NCBI RefSeq assembly: GCF_020404845.1
Contig: NZ_JAIOJZ010000032.1
Location: forward strand, 1-64,000
From: Streptomyces hyderabadensis
GTDB taxonomy: Bacteria > Actinomycetota > Actinomycetes > Streptomycetales > Streptomycetaceae
DNA: 64,000 nucleotides
Direction: 5' to 3'
Shown here in pieces: positions 49,278 to 57,387 of this stretch. Every line of letters starts with the position of its first letter. The first letter of the stretch is position 1. The translations under genes were made by a program, and so were the position numbers. The notes below the pieces were generated by a model. The model had not been told where the DNA came from and ran no database searches. It was given only the letters and a program-made list of their open reading frames with translations.

Positions 49278-50275
49278 GCGGCGGCTTCCTGGCCGTGGAC
49301 TCCGGTGGCTCGGGGCTGCGCGCCGTCGTGGGCGCCGTCGGCGGCGACGGACCCGGTCCGCTCGGTCCGCTCGCTCGGCGTGATTCGGGGGAACCCGTCC
49401 GCACCGGTGCGGGCGGGATCGACCCCGGGCACCTCCTTGGGCAACTGCTGCCCATGGCCAGGGCGTTGGGTGCCGAAACCGGCCTGACCCGGCTCGACAC
49501 CGTCGTCGTCGGGGCCGCCGGACTGGCCACGCTGGGCGACGCGCTGCGCGCCGAACTGCCGGGTGCGCTCGCCCGGGAGCTGGGCGTGCGGACGGTCGCC
49601 CTGGTCGCCGACGCCGTGACCGCGTACGTGGGCGCGCTCGGTCCGCGGGCCGGGGCGGTGGTGGCCGCGGGCACCGGCCTGATCGCCGTCGGCACCGACC
49701 TGTCCCGCTGGCGCCGGGCGGACGGCTGGGGCCATCTGCTGGGCGACTGCGGCAGCGGCGCCTGGATCGGGCGGGCGGGCCTGGAGGCGGCGCTGCGCGC
49801 CCATGACGGGCGGGCGGGCGGCTCCGCATCGCTGCTGGCCCGCGCCGAGGAGCGGTTCGGCCCAGTGGCGGGACTGCCCGGGCAGGTGTATCCGCGGTCC
49901 GACCGGCCCGCAGTCCTGGCCTCCTTCGCGCCCGAGGTGGCGGCGTGTGCGGCCGCCGACCCGGTCGCGGCGGAGATCCTGCGGGCCGCCGCCCGGCACC
50001 TGGCCGACTCGGCCGCCGCGGTCTGTCCGGGCGGCGGTGAGCCCCTCGTCGCGGTCACCGGCGGGCTGCGGCGGCTCGGCGACCCGCTCCTCACACCGCT
50101 GGGCGAGGAGCTGAAGAAGCGGCTGCCGCGGGCGCGGTGGACGGTCGCGGAGGGCGATCCGCTGGACGGCTCGGTCCGGATCGCGGCCGATCTGGCGACC
50201 GGCTCACTCGCCCTTCCGGGTGACGACAGGATGCTGTGGGTGACACGTGTCCGGGACGGCGGAGCAGACGGCTGA
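49274..50275 (+). CDS. BadF/BadG/BcrA/BcrD ATPase family kinase (N-acetylglucosamine kinase-like)
   Basis: 333 residues of the ASKHA fold. The phosphate loop FLAVDSGGSGLRAVVGAVGG opens the protein, the second loop is VVAAGTGLIAVGTDLS and the adenosine region contains LVAVTGGLRRLGDPLL. Related proteins phosphorylate N-acetylglucosamine or similar sugars. The GTG overlaps the ung stop by four bases, implying co-translation, although the functional link is obscure. A DasR-like site lies 2.5 kb downstream before the lactonase. Confidence 0.86.
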   Translation: MSGGFLAVDSGGSGLRAVVGAVGGDGPGPLGPLARRDSGEPVRTGAGGIDPGHLLGQLLPMARALGAETGLTRLDTVVVGAAGLATLGDALRAELPGALARELGVRTVALVADAVTAYVGALGPRAGAVVAAGTGLIAVGTDLSRWRRADGWGHLLGDCGSGAWIGRAGLEAALRAHDGRAGGSASLLARAEERFGPVAGLPGQVYPRSDRPAVLASFAPEVAACAAADPVAAEILRAAARHLADSAAAVCPGGGEPLVAVTGGLRRLGDPLLTPLGEELKKRLPRARWTVAEGDPLDGSVRIAADLATGSLALPGDDRMLWVTRVRDGGADG

Positions 50276-50413
50276 GAAGTGGTCGGCCGACGAGGTGAAT
50301 CATGCCGATGTCGGCCGATCCGTACATCACTCATCAGACAAAACCGGACGGATACCGCTCACCTGCACCCTCCCCGAACAGGGAAACCCCGGAAACCAGT
50401 AACATGCGGCGCC

Positions 50414-51340
50414 ATGAGCTCCCCCACTGGGCCCGCGTCCGGCCTGCCAGTACGAATGCCGCGCCCCCGCCAGCCCGGACGGCACCGCCGTCCCGAACCC
50501 CTGGTGGCTCCCGAGGGCGCGCCGGCGCTCGTCCTCGCGGTGCCGGGGACGCCCAGTAGCGCCACCCGGAGCCTCGCCGACGAGGTCATCAGCATCGCCC
50601 GTTCCGAGCTGCCCGGGCTCGACGCCCGGATCGGCCACCTCGACGGGGACGACGGCGCCGAGTTCCCCTCCCTGACCTCCGTGCTCGTCCAGGCCGCCGA
50701 GGAGCGCACCGCCCGCTTCGAGCAGGCGCGCGCCGCCGGCCTGGAGGTGAAGGAGCCCGAGGGCCCCGTCGCGGTCGTCGTGCCGCTGCTCGCCGGGCCG
50801 GACAACGCGCTGCTGCGCCGGATCCGGCAGGCCGTGATGGACAGCAAGATCGCGGCCGAGCTGACCGATGTGCTCGGACCGCACCCGCTGCTGGCCGAGG
50901 CCCTGCACGTGCGGCTCTCCGAGGCCGGGCTCGCCCGTGCCGACCGCGCCCGCCTGTTCACCGTGGCGACCGCCGCGGACGGCATCATCCTGGCCTCCGT
51001 GGGCGGCGACGAGGCCGTCCAGGCGGCCGGGATCACCGGCATGCTGCTCGCCGCGCGCCTCGCCGTGCCGGTGATCGCGGCGGCGCTGGACGAGGAGGGC
51101 TCGATCGCGTCCGTGGCCGAGCAGCTGCGTTCCTCGGGCTCCCAGCAGCTGGCGCTCGCGCCGTATCTGATCGGCCCCGAGATCGAGGCGTCCGTGCTGG
51201 AGGAGGCGGCCAAGGAGGCCGGCTGCGCCACCGCGGAGCCGCTCGGCCCGTATCCGGCGATCGGCAAGCTGGCGCTGGCCAAGTACACGACGGCGCTCGG
51301 TATCTCGCCGCAGCAGGCGCAGGGGGCGCCGGTTCGGTGA
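50414..51340 (+). CDS. CbiX/sirohydrochlorin chelatase-like protein lacking key histidines
   Basis: 308 residues. The overall pattern of two tandem chelatase-like domains is present (VVVPLLAGPDNALLRR, DVLGPHPLLAEALHVRLSEA, LASVGGDEAVQAAG, LAPYLIGPEIEASV and LGPYPAIGKLALAKY). However, the entry motif that carries the metal-binding His in CbiX is replaced by LVLAVPGTPSSA, so it may not be an active chelatase. A -10 TAACAT (50400-50405) lies eight bases before the ATG, giving a nearly leaderless mRNA. The first 35 residues are basic and Pro-rich. A strong terminator follows. Confidence 0.78.
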   Translation: MSSPTGPASGLPVRMPRPRQPGRHRRPEPLVAPEGAPALVLAVPGTPSSATRSLADEVISIARSELPGLDARIGHLDGDDGAEFPSLTSVLVQAAEERTARFEQARAAGLEVKEPEGPVAVVVPLLAGPDNALLRRIRQAVMDSKIAAELTDVLGPHPLLAEALHVRLSEAGLARADRARLFTVATAADGIILASVGGDEAVQAAGITGMLLAARLAVPVIAAALDEEGSIASVAEQLRSSGSQQLALAPYLIGPEIEASVLEEAAKEAGCATAEPLGPYPAIGKLALAKYTTALGISPQQAQGAPVR

Positions 51341-51373
51341 CGTGCGCTTGCGCTTGCCTTTCCAGGCGTGTGT

Positions 51374-51409
51374 GAAGGGGCCCGCTCTCTGTGAGGAGCG
51401 GGCCCCTTC
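51374..51409 (+). terminator. Strong terminator after the CbiX-like gene
   Basis: GAAGGGGCCCGCTC (51374-51387) and GAGCGGGCCCCTTC (51396-51409) are perfect 14-base arms with an eight-base loop, 34 bases after the stop. No T run follows. Confidence 0.85.
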
Positions 51410-51530
51410 GGCGTGGCCGCGGGGTACGGGGCCGTCGGTCGGGGTCGTGGCCGGCGTGGGTGCGGCCGGGGGGCGGTCGCGTTGCCCGGCGCTTGCGGGG
51501 TGCCGCCTGCGCCCACCCGTGCCGCCCCAG

Positions 51531-51582
51531 CGGCACGACTGCCCGCAGGATGGGGGCGGCACGACTGCCCGCAGGGTGGGGG
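51531..51582. repeat. Tandem 26-base repeat
   Basis: Two copies of a 26-base unit (51531-51556 and 51557-51582) starting CGGCACGACTGCCCGCAGG differ at one base. They lie in non-coding DNA just after the lactonase stop; no function is visible. Confidence 0.7.
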
Positions 51583-51601
51583 CGGGATGGCCGGCTGCTC
51601 G

Positions 51602-52642
51602 CTATGCGGGGGCGAGGATTACGCAGGAGGCCGCTGGGACCGCGAGGGAGCCGGTGCGGTGGGGGATGCCGGTGGCCGGGTCCAGGGCGAACCAGGTCAC
51701 GTCTCCCGAGCGCTCGTTGGCCGCGTACAGGAAGCCGTCGGACACGGTGATGTCGCGGGGCCAGTGACCGCCGCAGGGCACGGTGGCGGACAGCCGCAGT
51801 CCGTCCGGCTCCACGGTGAACACGGACAGGACGTCCTCGCCGCGGGTCGCCGTCCACACGAAGCGGCCGTCGGGCGAGACCGCGATGCCGGAGGGGTAGG
51901 CGTCGCCCGCCGGGGCCCCCGGCAGTACCGGCACCTCGGTCAGCGGCTTGAGCGCGCCGTCGTCGGCGTCCCAGTGGCAGACGGTGACGGTGGGCGCCAG
52001 TTCGTTGAGGACGTAGGCGCGGCAGCCGTCCGGGTGGAAGCCCAGGTGCCGGGGCCCCGACCCCGGTCGCAGCGCGATCTCCCGGTGCACGGCGAGGGCC
52101 CCGTCCGTGAGGGTGCAGACCCGTACGGAGTCGGTGCCGAGGTCCACGCTGACGGCCCACCGCCCGCTGGGGTCCGGCCGCACCTGGTGGGCGTGCGGCC
52201 CCTGCTGCCGCTGGGCGTGCGGGCCGGAGCCGGTGTGCCGCAGGACGCCGGACGCGGAGCGGGCGAGGGCGCCGTCGGGGCGGACCGGTACGGCGGTGAC
52301 CGTGCCGGAGCCGTAGTTGGCGGTCAGCACGTGCCCGGCGTACAGGCTGAGGTGGGTGGGTCCGTCGCCCTCGACGGGCACCGGCCGCCCGGCGGGCTCG
52401 GGTTTGTCCCCGCTCACCCGGTAGGCGGCCACCGCGCCCTCGGAAGTCTCGCTGACGGCGTAGAGCGTGTCCCCGTCGGGCGCCAGGGCCAGGTAGGAGG
52501 GGTCGGCCAGCCCGTCCGTGCCGCTCACGACCGTGAGGGCGCCGCTGTCGGGGGCGACGGTGGCCGTCAGGATCCCGGGGCCGCCGGCCGCCGTGAACGA
52601 CCCGATGTATGCCCGCCGCTGCCGCCTGCCGCCGTCCGTCAC
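51602..52642 (-). CDS. Lactonase of the 6-phosphogluconolactonase propeller family
   Basis: 346 residues of the seven-bladed beta-propeller family (PF10282). The start RAYIGSFTAAGGPGILTATV, the blade motifs PSYLALAPDGDTLYAV, GDGPTHLSLYAGHVLTANYG, RHLGFHPDGCRAYVLNELAP and YPSGIAVSPDGRFVWTATRG are typical. Such enzymes open gluconolactone or 6-phosphogluconolactone; related members have other lactone substrates. The GTG has GAGAGGGG upstream. A DasR-like site about 95 bases before the start suggests control by aminosugar availability. Confidence 0.88.
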   Translation of the reverse strand: MTDGGRRQRRAYIGSFTAAGGPGILTATVAPDSGALTVVSGTDGLADPSYLALAPDGDTLYAVSETSEGAVAAYRVSGDKPEPAGRPVPVEGDGPTHLSLYAGHVLTANYGSGTVTAVPVRPDGALARSASGVLRHTGSGPHAQRQQGPHAHQVRPDPSGRWAVSVDLGTDSVRVCTLTDGALAVHREIALRPGSGPRHLGFHPDGCRAYVLNELAPTVTVCHWDADDGALKPLTEVPVLPGAPAGDAYPSGIAVSPDGRFVWTATRGEDVLSVFTVEPDGLRLSATVPCGGHWPRDITVSDGFLYAANERSGDVTWFALDPATGIPHRTGSLAVPAASCVILAPA

Positions 52643-52732
52643 CGCTGCCCCTCTCGTCCCGCCTGGTCCTGCGTCCCGTGGAGCGCCGACCCTGATCGTC
52701 CGCTCCGGAGCGACGGTAGCAGTCGATCACCT

Positions 52733-52746
52733 GCGGTCTAGACCAA
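52733..52746 (-). promoter_or_regulatory. DasR-responsive element (dre)-like site
   Basis: The string at 52733-52746 contains the perfect palindrome GGTCTAGACC followed by A, matching 11 of the 12 core bases TGGTCTAGACCA of the DasR element known from Streptomyces. It lies upstream of the lactonase, before a clean promoter stretch, and not within a gene. Confidence 0.68.
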
Positions 52747-52777
52747 ACGGGTGTCCGAGGGCGCCGGACGGGGCGGG

Positions 52778-54268
52778 TCAGGCGCCGACCAGGCGTGAAC
52801 CGGAGGGGCCGCGCAAGGGCGCGGCGAGTTCGGCGAGGGCGTGCTCCAGGTCGTGCAGGTGGGCCAGCGCGGGTTCGGCGGCGCGCGGCCCGCCCGCGCG
52901 GCTCGGGACGGGTCCCCCGCCGGTGAGTGCCTCGACCGCGGCCTCGACACGCCAGCAGGCGGCGGCCAGCCGGGCGTCGTGCGAGGCTTCGGGGTCGGCG
53001 GCCACGGCGACCAGGCCGCGGATCTCCCGGGCGCAGTCGTCGAGCAGGTCGAGGACCCGGCGGGCCCGCCGCCTGCGGCCGTGCATCGGGCTCAGCGGGT
53101 GCACCAGCGGGGCGACCGACAGCCGTACCCGGGCCAGCAGCTGCTCCAGTTCCGCCACCCGCGGTCCCGGGTCGGCGCCCTCCGTTCCGGCGAGGCGGGC
53201 GGCGGCCTCCGCGGTGCAGGCGTGCACACAGCGCAGCGCGCGCTGGATCCAGGCGTCGGTGACGGCGTGCGTGGTGACCGGCAGCAGGAAGAGCACGGCG
53301 AGCGCGGCGCCGAGCGCGCCCACGCCGGTCTCGGCGATCCGCAGGGCGAGCAGGCCGGGGCTCAGGACGCCCAGGAGGCCGTAGAGCAGCTCGGCGAGCA
53401 GGGTCACGCAGAGCATCATCCAGGTGTAGGAGACCGCGGCGGTGTAGAAGATGCCGAAGACGCAGGCGGCGGCCAGCACGGCGGTGGGCACCGGGGACCC
53501 GGCCACCGGCACGGCGATCAGGAAGCCCAGGCCGATGCCGACGACGGTGCCCAGGACCCGGCGGAAGCCGCGCACCAGGGTCTCGCCGCGCGAGGTGGTG
53601 TTGACGAACACCCACCAGGTCGCGCCGACCGCCCAGTACCAGCGGTCGCCGGACACCAGCTGGCCCACGACCAGGGCGAAGCCGGCACCCGCGGTGGCCT
53701 GCACCGCCTGCCGGGTGGTGATGCGGGCCAGCCCGGTGCCGGCCGGCGGCGCGGGGACGGCGGGCGCGGGCCGCCGGCGCTCGTAGCACCACAGGCCGAA
53801 CCGCACCACCGCGGCGGCGGCGACGGACAGCAGGACGGCGGCGAACATCTCGGGGAGCCGGTCCGTGGTCGCGTGCAGGAACTGGGCGATGAAGAAGGTC
53901 ATGAAGGCGAAGACGCCGAGGCTGTGCCCGCGCGGGCCCCAGCGGCGGGCGTACACGCCCGCACCGACGACGGCGAGGAAGGTGAGGTCCCGGGCCACGG
54001 GGAAGCCGTGCAGCGCGGCGGCCGCGGTGAGCACGGGCAGCCCGGCGACCGGCAGCAGCGCGGTGGTGACGGCCTGGCCCCGCACGGTGGCGTCGGTGAC
54101 GGTGAAGAGGGCGAGCAGGGCGGCGAGGCCGCCGATGACCGCGCCGACCAGGGAGGTGCCGGCCAGCCCGCACACGACGACGGCCAGCCCGATGCCGAGG
54201 ACGGCCCGGGCGGCGAACCGCAGCCGGGACCGCCCCGGGTCCGGGCTCACGAACACCTTCTTCAGCAC
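52778..54268 (-). CDS. FUSC-family membrane protein
   Basis: 496 residues with about 10 membrane helices in two blocks and a long soluble helical C-terminus, the FUSC/aromatic acid exporter layout. The second block contains SGDRWYWAVGATWWVFVNTT and RVLGTVVGIGLGFLIAVPVA, the family core. The GTG start has only a loose purine run upstream. It differs in sequence from the FUSC protein at 33-35 kb and has no MarR partner. It lies between an Lrp regulator (divergent) and the lactonase, 135 bases before it on the same strand. Confidence 0.87.
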   Translation of the reverse strand: MLKKVFVSPDPGRSRLRFAARAVLGIGLAVVVCGLAGTSLVGAVIGGLAALLALFTVTDATVRGQAVTTALLPVAGLPVLTAAAALHGFPVARDLTFLAVVGAGVYARRWGPRGHSLGVFAFMTFFIAQFLHATTDRLPEMFAAVLLSVAAAAVVRFGLWCYERRRPAPAVPAPPAGTGLARITTRQAVQATAGAGFALVVGQLVSGDRWYWAVGATWWVFVNTTSRGETLVRGFRRVLGTVVGIGLGFLIAVPVAGSPVPTAVLAAACVFGIFYTAAVSYTWMMLCVTLLAELLYGLLGVLSPGLLALRIAETGVGALGAALAVLFLLPVTTHAVTDAWIQRALRCVHACTAEAAARLAGTEGADPGPRVAELEQLLARVRLSVAPLVHPLSPMHGRRRRARRVLDLLDDCAREIRGLVAVAADPEASHDARLAAACWRVEAAVEALTGGGPVPSRAGGPRAAEPALAHLHDLEHALAELAAPLRGPSGSRLVGA

Positions 54269-54388
54269 TGCTTACCGCCCCCTCGCTCGCTCACGCCCAC
54301 TGGCCCGGAAGTCCTCGCATGCAAAAGGCGCCGCGGGGTCCGCAGCGCCATCGACATCTCTATAGGAGCATCTTCGCCACCACTGGCT

Positions 54389-54462
54389 CAACAGGCTGTT
54401 GTCCAGGTGTGCCATTGGTACAGTGATCAGGGAATGCTTACGGCCACCAGAGGGCCAATGGC
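54389..54462 (+). promoter_or_regulatory. Operators upstream of the Lrp-family gene
   Basis: CAACAGGCTGTTG (54389-54401) is a perfect 13-base palindrome. GCCATTGG (54411-54418) and CCAATGGC (54455-54462) are exact arms 36 bases apart, and a good -10 TACAGT (54419-54424) lies between them. Lrp proteins often bind multiple such sites in their own promoter. Confidence 0.5.
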
Positions 54463-54486
54463 CGACGAGAGGGGACCGGACCCGCG

Positions 54487-54963
54487 ATGGCCGTCGACGA
54501 GCTCGACACCCGTATCCTGCGGCTGCTGCTGGAGCAGCCGCGCACCAGCGTGCGGGAGTACGCCCGCCTCCTCGGGATCGCCCGCGGCACCCTCCAGGCC
54601 CGGCTGGACCGTCTGGAGCGGGACGGCGTGATCACCGGTGCCGCCCCGTCCCTCTCCCCCGCCGCGCTCGGCCACCCGGTGCTCGCCTTCGTGCACATCG
54701 AGGTCACCCAGGGCCATCTGGACGAGGTGGGCGAGGCGCTGGCGGCCGTGCCGGAGATCGTCGAGGCCTTCTCCATCACGGGTGGCGGGGACCTGCTGAC
54801 CCGCGTCGTGGCCCGTGACAACGCGCACCTGGAGGACGTGGTGCAGAAGCTGATCAGCCTGCCCGGCGTGGTCCGCACCCGCAGCGAGGTGGCGCTGCGC
54901 GAGCGCGTCCCGCACCGGTTGCTGCCGCTGGTGGAGTCGATCGGTCGCTCGGCCCGCAGATGA
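54487..54963 (+). CDS. Lrp/AsnC-family transcriptional regulator
   Basis: 158 residues. The helix-turn-helix is VDELDTRILRLLLEQPRTSV with REYARLLGIARGTLQARLDR and the C-terminal ACT-like RAM domain contains LAFVHIEVTQGHLDEVGEAL and SITGGGDLLTRVVARDNAHL. It should sense an amino acid or small metabolite and form octamers. The ATG start follows GAGAGGGGACC. Its stop overlaps the start of a HAD hydrolase (ATGA). The divergent gene is a FUSC transporter, a plausible target. Confidence 0.93.
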   Translation: MAVDELDTRILRLLLEQPRTSVREYARLLGIARGTLQARLDRLERDGVITGAAPSLSPAALGHPVLAFVHIEVTQGHLDEVGEALAAVPEIVEAFSITGGGDLLTRVVARDNAHLEDVVQKLISLPGVVRTRSEVALRERVPHRLLPLVESIGRSARR

Positions 54964-55688
54964 TCCTTGGCATCCTGGACGACATGAGCACCCTGAGCAG
55001 GCTTGGCGGCATCTCGGTCATCTTCGATCTCGACGGAACGCTCGTGGACAGCGAGCCGAACTACTACGAAGCAGGCCGGCGCACCCTCGCCGAGTACGGC
55101 GTCCCGGACTTCTCCTGGGCCGACCACGAGGCGTACGTGGGCATCAGCACCCAGGAGACGGTCGCCGACTGGAAGCGGCGGTACGGGCTGCGGGCCACGG
55201 TCGAGGAGTTGCTCGCCGTCAAGAACCGCCACTACCTGGGGCTCGCCCGCGACTCGGCCCGTGCCTACCCCGAGATGCGGAAGTTCGTCGAGCTGCTGGC
55301 GGGCGAGGGCGTGCCGATGGCGGTCGCGTCGGGTTCGTCACCGGAGGCCATCGAAACGATCCTCGCCCGCACCGGGCTCAACGCCCACCTGCGCACGGTC
55401 GTCTCGGCCGACGAGGTAGCGCGGGGCAAGCCCGCCCCCGACGTCTTCCTGGAGGCGGCCCGCCGGCTGGGCGCGGAACCGGCCCGCTGCGTGGTCCTGG
55501 AGGACGCCGCTCCCGGTGCCGCTGCCGCGCACGCGGCCGGGATGCGCTGCATCGCGATCCCGTACGTCGCGGCCCAGGCCGACGCCCCGGAGTTCGCCAC
55601 CGCGGGGCTGCTGGTGCGCGGGGGCCAGGAGGAGTTCACCGCGCGGGCGGCGCACGACTGGCTCGTTGGGCAGGCGCGCGCCTCCTGA
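54960..55688 (+). CDS. HAD-family phosphatase (beta-phosphoglucomutase-like)
   Basis: 242 residues. All HAD motifs are intact: VIFDLDGTLVDSEPNYYEAG with the nucleophile and acid/base Asp pair, VASGSSPEAIE, RGKPAPDVFLEAARRLG and VLEDAAPGAAAAHAAGM. The alpha-helical cap class matches beta-phosphoglucomutase/phosphoglycolate phosphatase-like enzymes. The ATG overlaps the Lrp stop; an ATG eight codons downstream (54984) would give the more usual N-terminus. Coupling to Lrp suggests control by the same metabolite. Confidence 0.9.
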   Translation: MILGILDDMSTLSRLGGISVIFDLDGTLVDSEPNYYEAGRRTLAEYGVPDFSWADHEAYVGISTQETVADWKRRYGLRATVEELLAVKNRHYLGLARDSARAYPEMRKFVELLAGEGVPMAVASGSSPEAIETILARTGLNAHLRTVVSADEVARGKPAPDVFLEAARRLGAEPARCVVLEDAAPGAAAAHAAGMRCIAIPYVAAQADAPEFATAGLLVRGGQEEFTARAAHDWLVGQARAS

Positions 55689-55777
55689 GGCCGAGGTTTT
55701 GCCCGCGGCGGTGATCAGATCGCGTTCCGTATCCGTACCTCCTGGTGTCCGAGCCTGTCCTCGTCCCAGGAGGCACG

Positions 55778-56518
55778 ATGCGCATCACGCGCACCACGGC
55801 AGGGACCGCCTTCGTGGCCGGTGCCCTGGTCCTCACCCTCACCGCGCTGGCCTACCCGACCATGCTCGGGGTGCAGAACGCGGGCAGTGACCAGGCCCGG
55901 GTCGTCGCCAACACGCGGTACGGGCCGCTCACCGAGCAGGACCGGGACTTCGTGGTGAAGGTGCGCGCCGCGGGGCTGTGGGAGCACCCGCTCGGGCTCA
56001 TGGCCATGGAGCGCGGCACGACACCGGAGATGAGGGAGGCCGGGGAGCACCTGGTCGTGGGCCACTCACGGCTGGACGCCACCTGCCGCCGGATCGCGCC
56101 GGAGCTGGGCATCACCCTGCCCAACCTGGCCTCACCGCAGCAGCAGCAGTTCGTGTCGACCGTGGACGGGACGACGGGCAAGCAGTTCGACACCACCGCG
56201 GTCAACATCATGCGGATCACCCACGGCCAGATCTTCCCGGCCATCGCCAACATCCGCGCCAACACCAAGAACTCGCTGGTGCGGCAGCTCGCCGACCAGG
56301 CCAACGACACCGTCCTGGACCACATCACCGTGCTGGAGAAGACCGGGCTGGTCAATTTCGACCAGGTCAACTTCCAGCAGACCGCCCCGCCGAACCTGCC
56401 CAAGGTGCAGCTCACGCCGCCGGCCCCGCAACCCGGCGAGCCGGTGCTCTCGCTCACCTCGCCGCCCGGCCTCGAGGTGAACACCTCCGCGCCGACGCCC
56501 AGTCCGACGGTCCGGTGA
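55778..56518 (+). CDS. DUF4142 exported protein
   Basis: 246 residues. A hydrophobic N-terminal segment, TTAGTAFVAGALVLTLTALA, could be a signal or anchor; no lipobox is seen. The DUF4142 ferritin-like helical domain has FVVKVRAAGLWEHPLGLMAM and ITHGQIFPAIANIRANTKNS. AGGAGG lies close to the ATG. The C-terminal 40 residues are Pro/Thr/Ser-rich and probably disordered at the cell surface. Function unknown. Confidence 0.87.
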   Translation: MRITRTTAGTAFVAGALVLTLTALAYPTMLGVQNAGSDQARVVANTRYGPLTEQDRDFVVKVRAAGLWEHPLGLMAMERGTTPEMREAGEHLVVGHSRLDATCRRIAPELGITLPNLASPQQQQFVSTVDGTTGKQFDTTAVNIMRITHGQIFPAIANIRANTKNSLVRQLADQANDTVLDHITVLEKTGLVNFDQVNFQQTAPPNLPKVQLTPPAPQPGEPVLSLTSPPGLEVNTSAPTPSPTVR

Positions 56519-56555
56519 AGGGCCGGGGGGGGCGGGGCGTCGGGGTCCGGTGGGT

Positions 56556-57329
56556 TCAGTGCCGGCGCGGTTTGCCGCCGCGGCCGCCGCTCCTGCCCTT
56601 GCCGCCGCTCGCGCTCCGGTGCCCGCCCCCGGTGCCGCGCCGGGCGGCCCCGGGCTGCTTCCCGGAGGTCTGCTTCCGGGCGGTCTGCTTCCCGCCCTTG
56701 GAACGAGCCGGTTCGGGCTGCCTGCCCCGGGTGCTGTTGACGGTCCGGCCCCGGACGATGCCGATGAAGTCCTCGACGCGGTCCGTGTGCGCGTCCTCGG
56801 GCCAGGACAGGGCCACGCCCGACACGGGGGCGTCCGTGACCGTGCGGTACGTGAGGTCCTTGCGGTGGTGCAGCCGGGCCAGCGACAGGGGCAGGAGCAG
56901 TACGCCGATCCCGGCCGCCACCAGTTCGACGGCGTCCGCGGTGGTGGCCGGGCGCTCCAGGGCGGGCCTGCCCGGCGGCCGTTCCCAGCCGAGGACGTCG
57001 TCCAGGGGGTGCAGCACGATCTCGTCGGTGAGGTCCCCGACGGTCACCTCGTCGGCCGCGGTGACGAGATGGTCCCTGGGGATCAGCACGACCGTGGTCT
57101 CGGTGTAGAGGGGGATGGCGCTGAGCCGGGTCCGGTCGACGGGCAGCCGCACCAGTCCGGCGTCGGCGTCGCCGTCCAGCAGCACGCCGGCCGCCCGGGC
57201 GGCGGGGACCTGGGTCAGGGCGAGGGGGACGTCCGGCAGCCGCTCGTTCCAGATGCGCACCCATTTGTCGGGCGTCACCCCCGGGACGTACGCGAGCCGG
57301 AACGAGGGGGGAGCTTCCGAGCCTGTCAC
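56556..57329 (-). CDS. LysR-type effector domain without helix-turn-helix
   Basis: 257 residues. Residues 10-190 match the LysR substrate-binding domain (SFRLAYVPGVTPDKWVRIWN, PLYTETTVVLIPRDHLVTA, AVELVAAGIGVLLLPLSLAR), but the usual 60-residue winged helix and linker are missing: the protein starts right at the effector domain. The C-terminal 60 residues are very basic, with many Lys, Arg, Gly and Gln (KGGKQTARKQTSGKQPG), possibly binding nucleic acid. The GTG start is six bases after a -10 TAACCT. It is divergent from DUF5997. Confidence 0.82.
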   Translation of the reverse strand: MTGSEAPPSFRLAYVPGVTPDKWVRIWNERLPDVPLALTQVPAARAAGVLLDGDADAGLVRLPVDRTRLSAIPLYTETTVVLIPRDHLVTAADEVTVGDLTDEIVLHPLDDVLGWERPPGRPALERPATTADAVELVAAGIGVLLLPLSLARLHHRKDLTYRTVTDAPVSGVALSWPEDAHTDRVEDFIGIVRGRTVNSTRGRQPEPARSKGGKQTARKQTSGKQPGAARRGTGGGHRSASGGKGRSGGRGGKPRRH

Positions 57330-57335
57330 CCGGCC

Positions 57336-57380
57336 AGGTTACCGGGCGTGGTCGGGAGCCACTCACACGATCGATACCCT
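57336..57380. promoter_or_regulatory. Divergent leaderless promoters of the LysR-domain and DUF5997 genes
   Basis: On the minus strand TAACCT (57336-57341) ends six bases before the GTG; on the plus strand TACCCT (57375-57380) ends seven bases before the ATG. The two starts are only 59 bases apart, so one bound protein could block both. -35 boxes are weak. Confidence 0.55.
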
Positions 57381-57387
57381 TGACGGC

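Noticed and set aside
49274..50275. Calling the BadF-type protein a ROK kinase or a CoA-reductase activator
   Set aside because: It lacks the ROK zinc motif and the cysteines of activator ATPases; N-acetylglucosamine kinase-like is the closest family reading.
51033..54173. 1046-codon minus-strand frame across the lactonase and FUSC genes
   Set aside because: Arg/Pro-rich alternative frame; the true genes lie in other frames with proper motifs.
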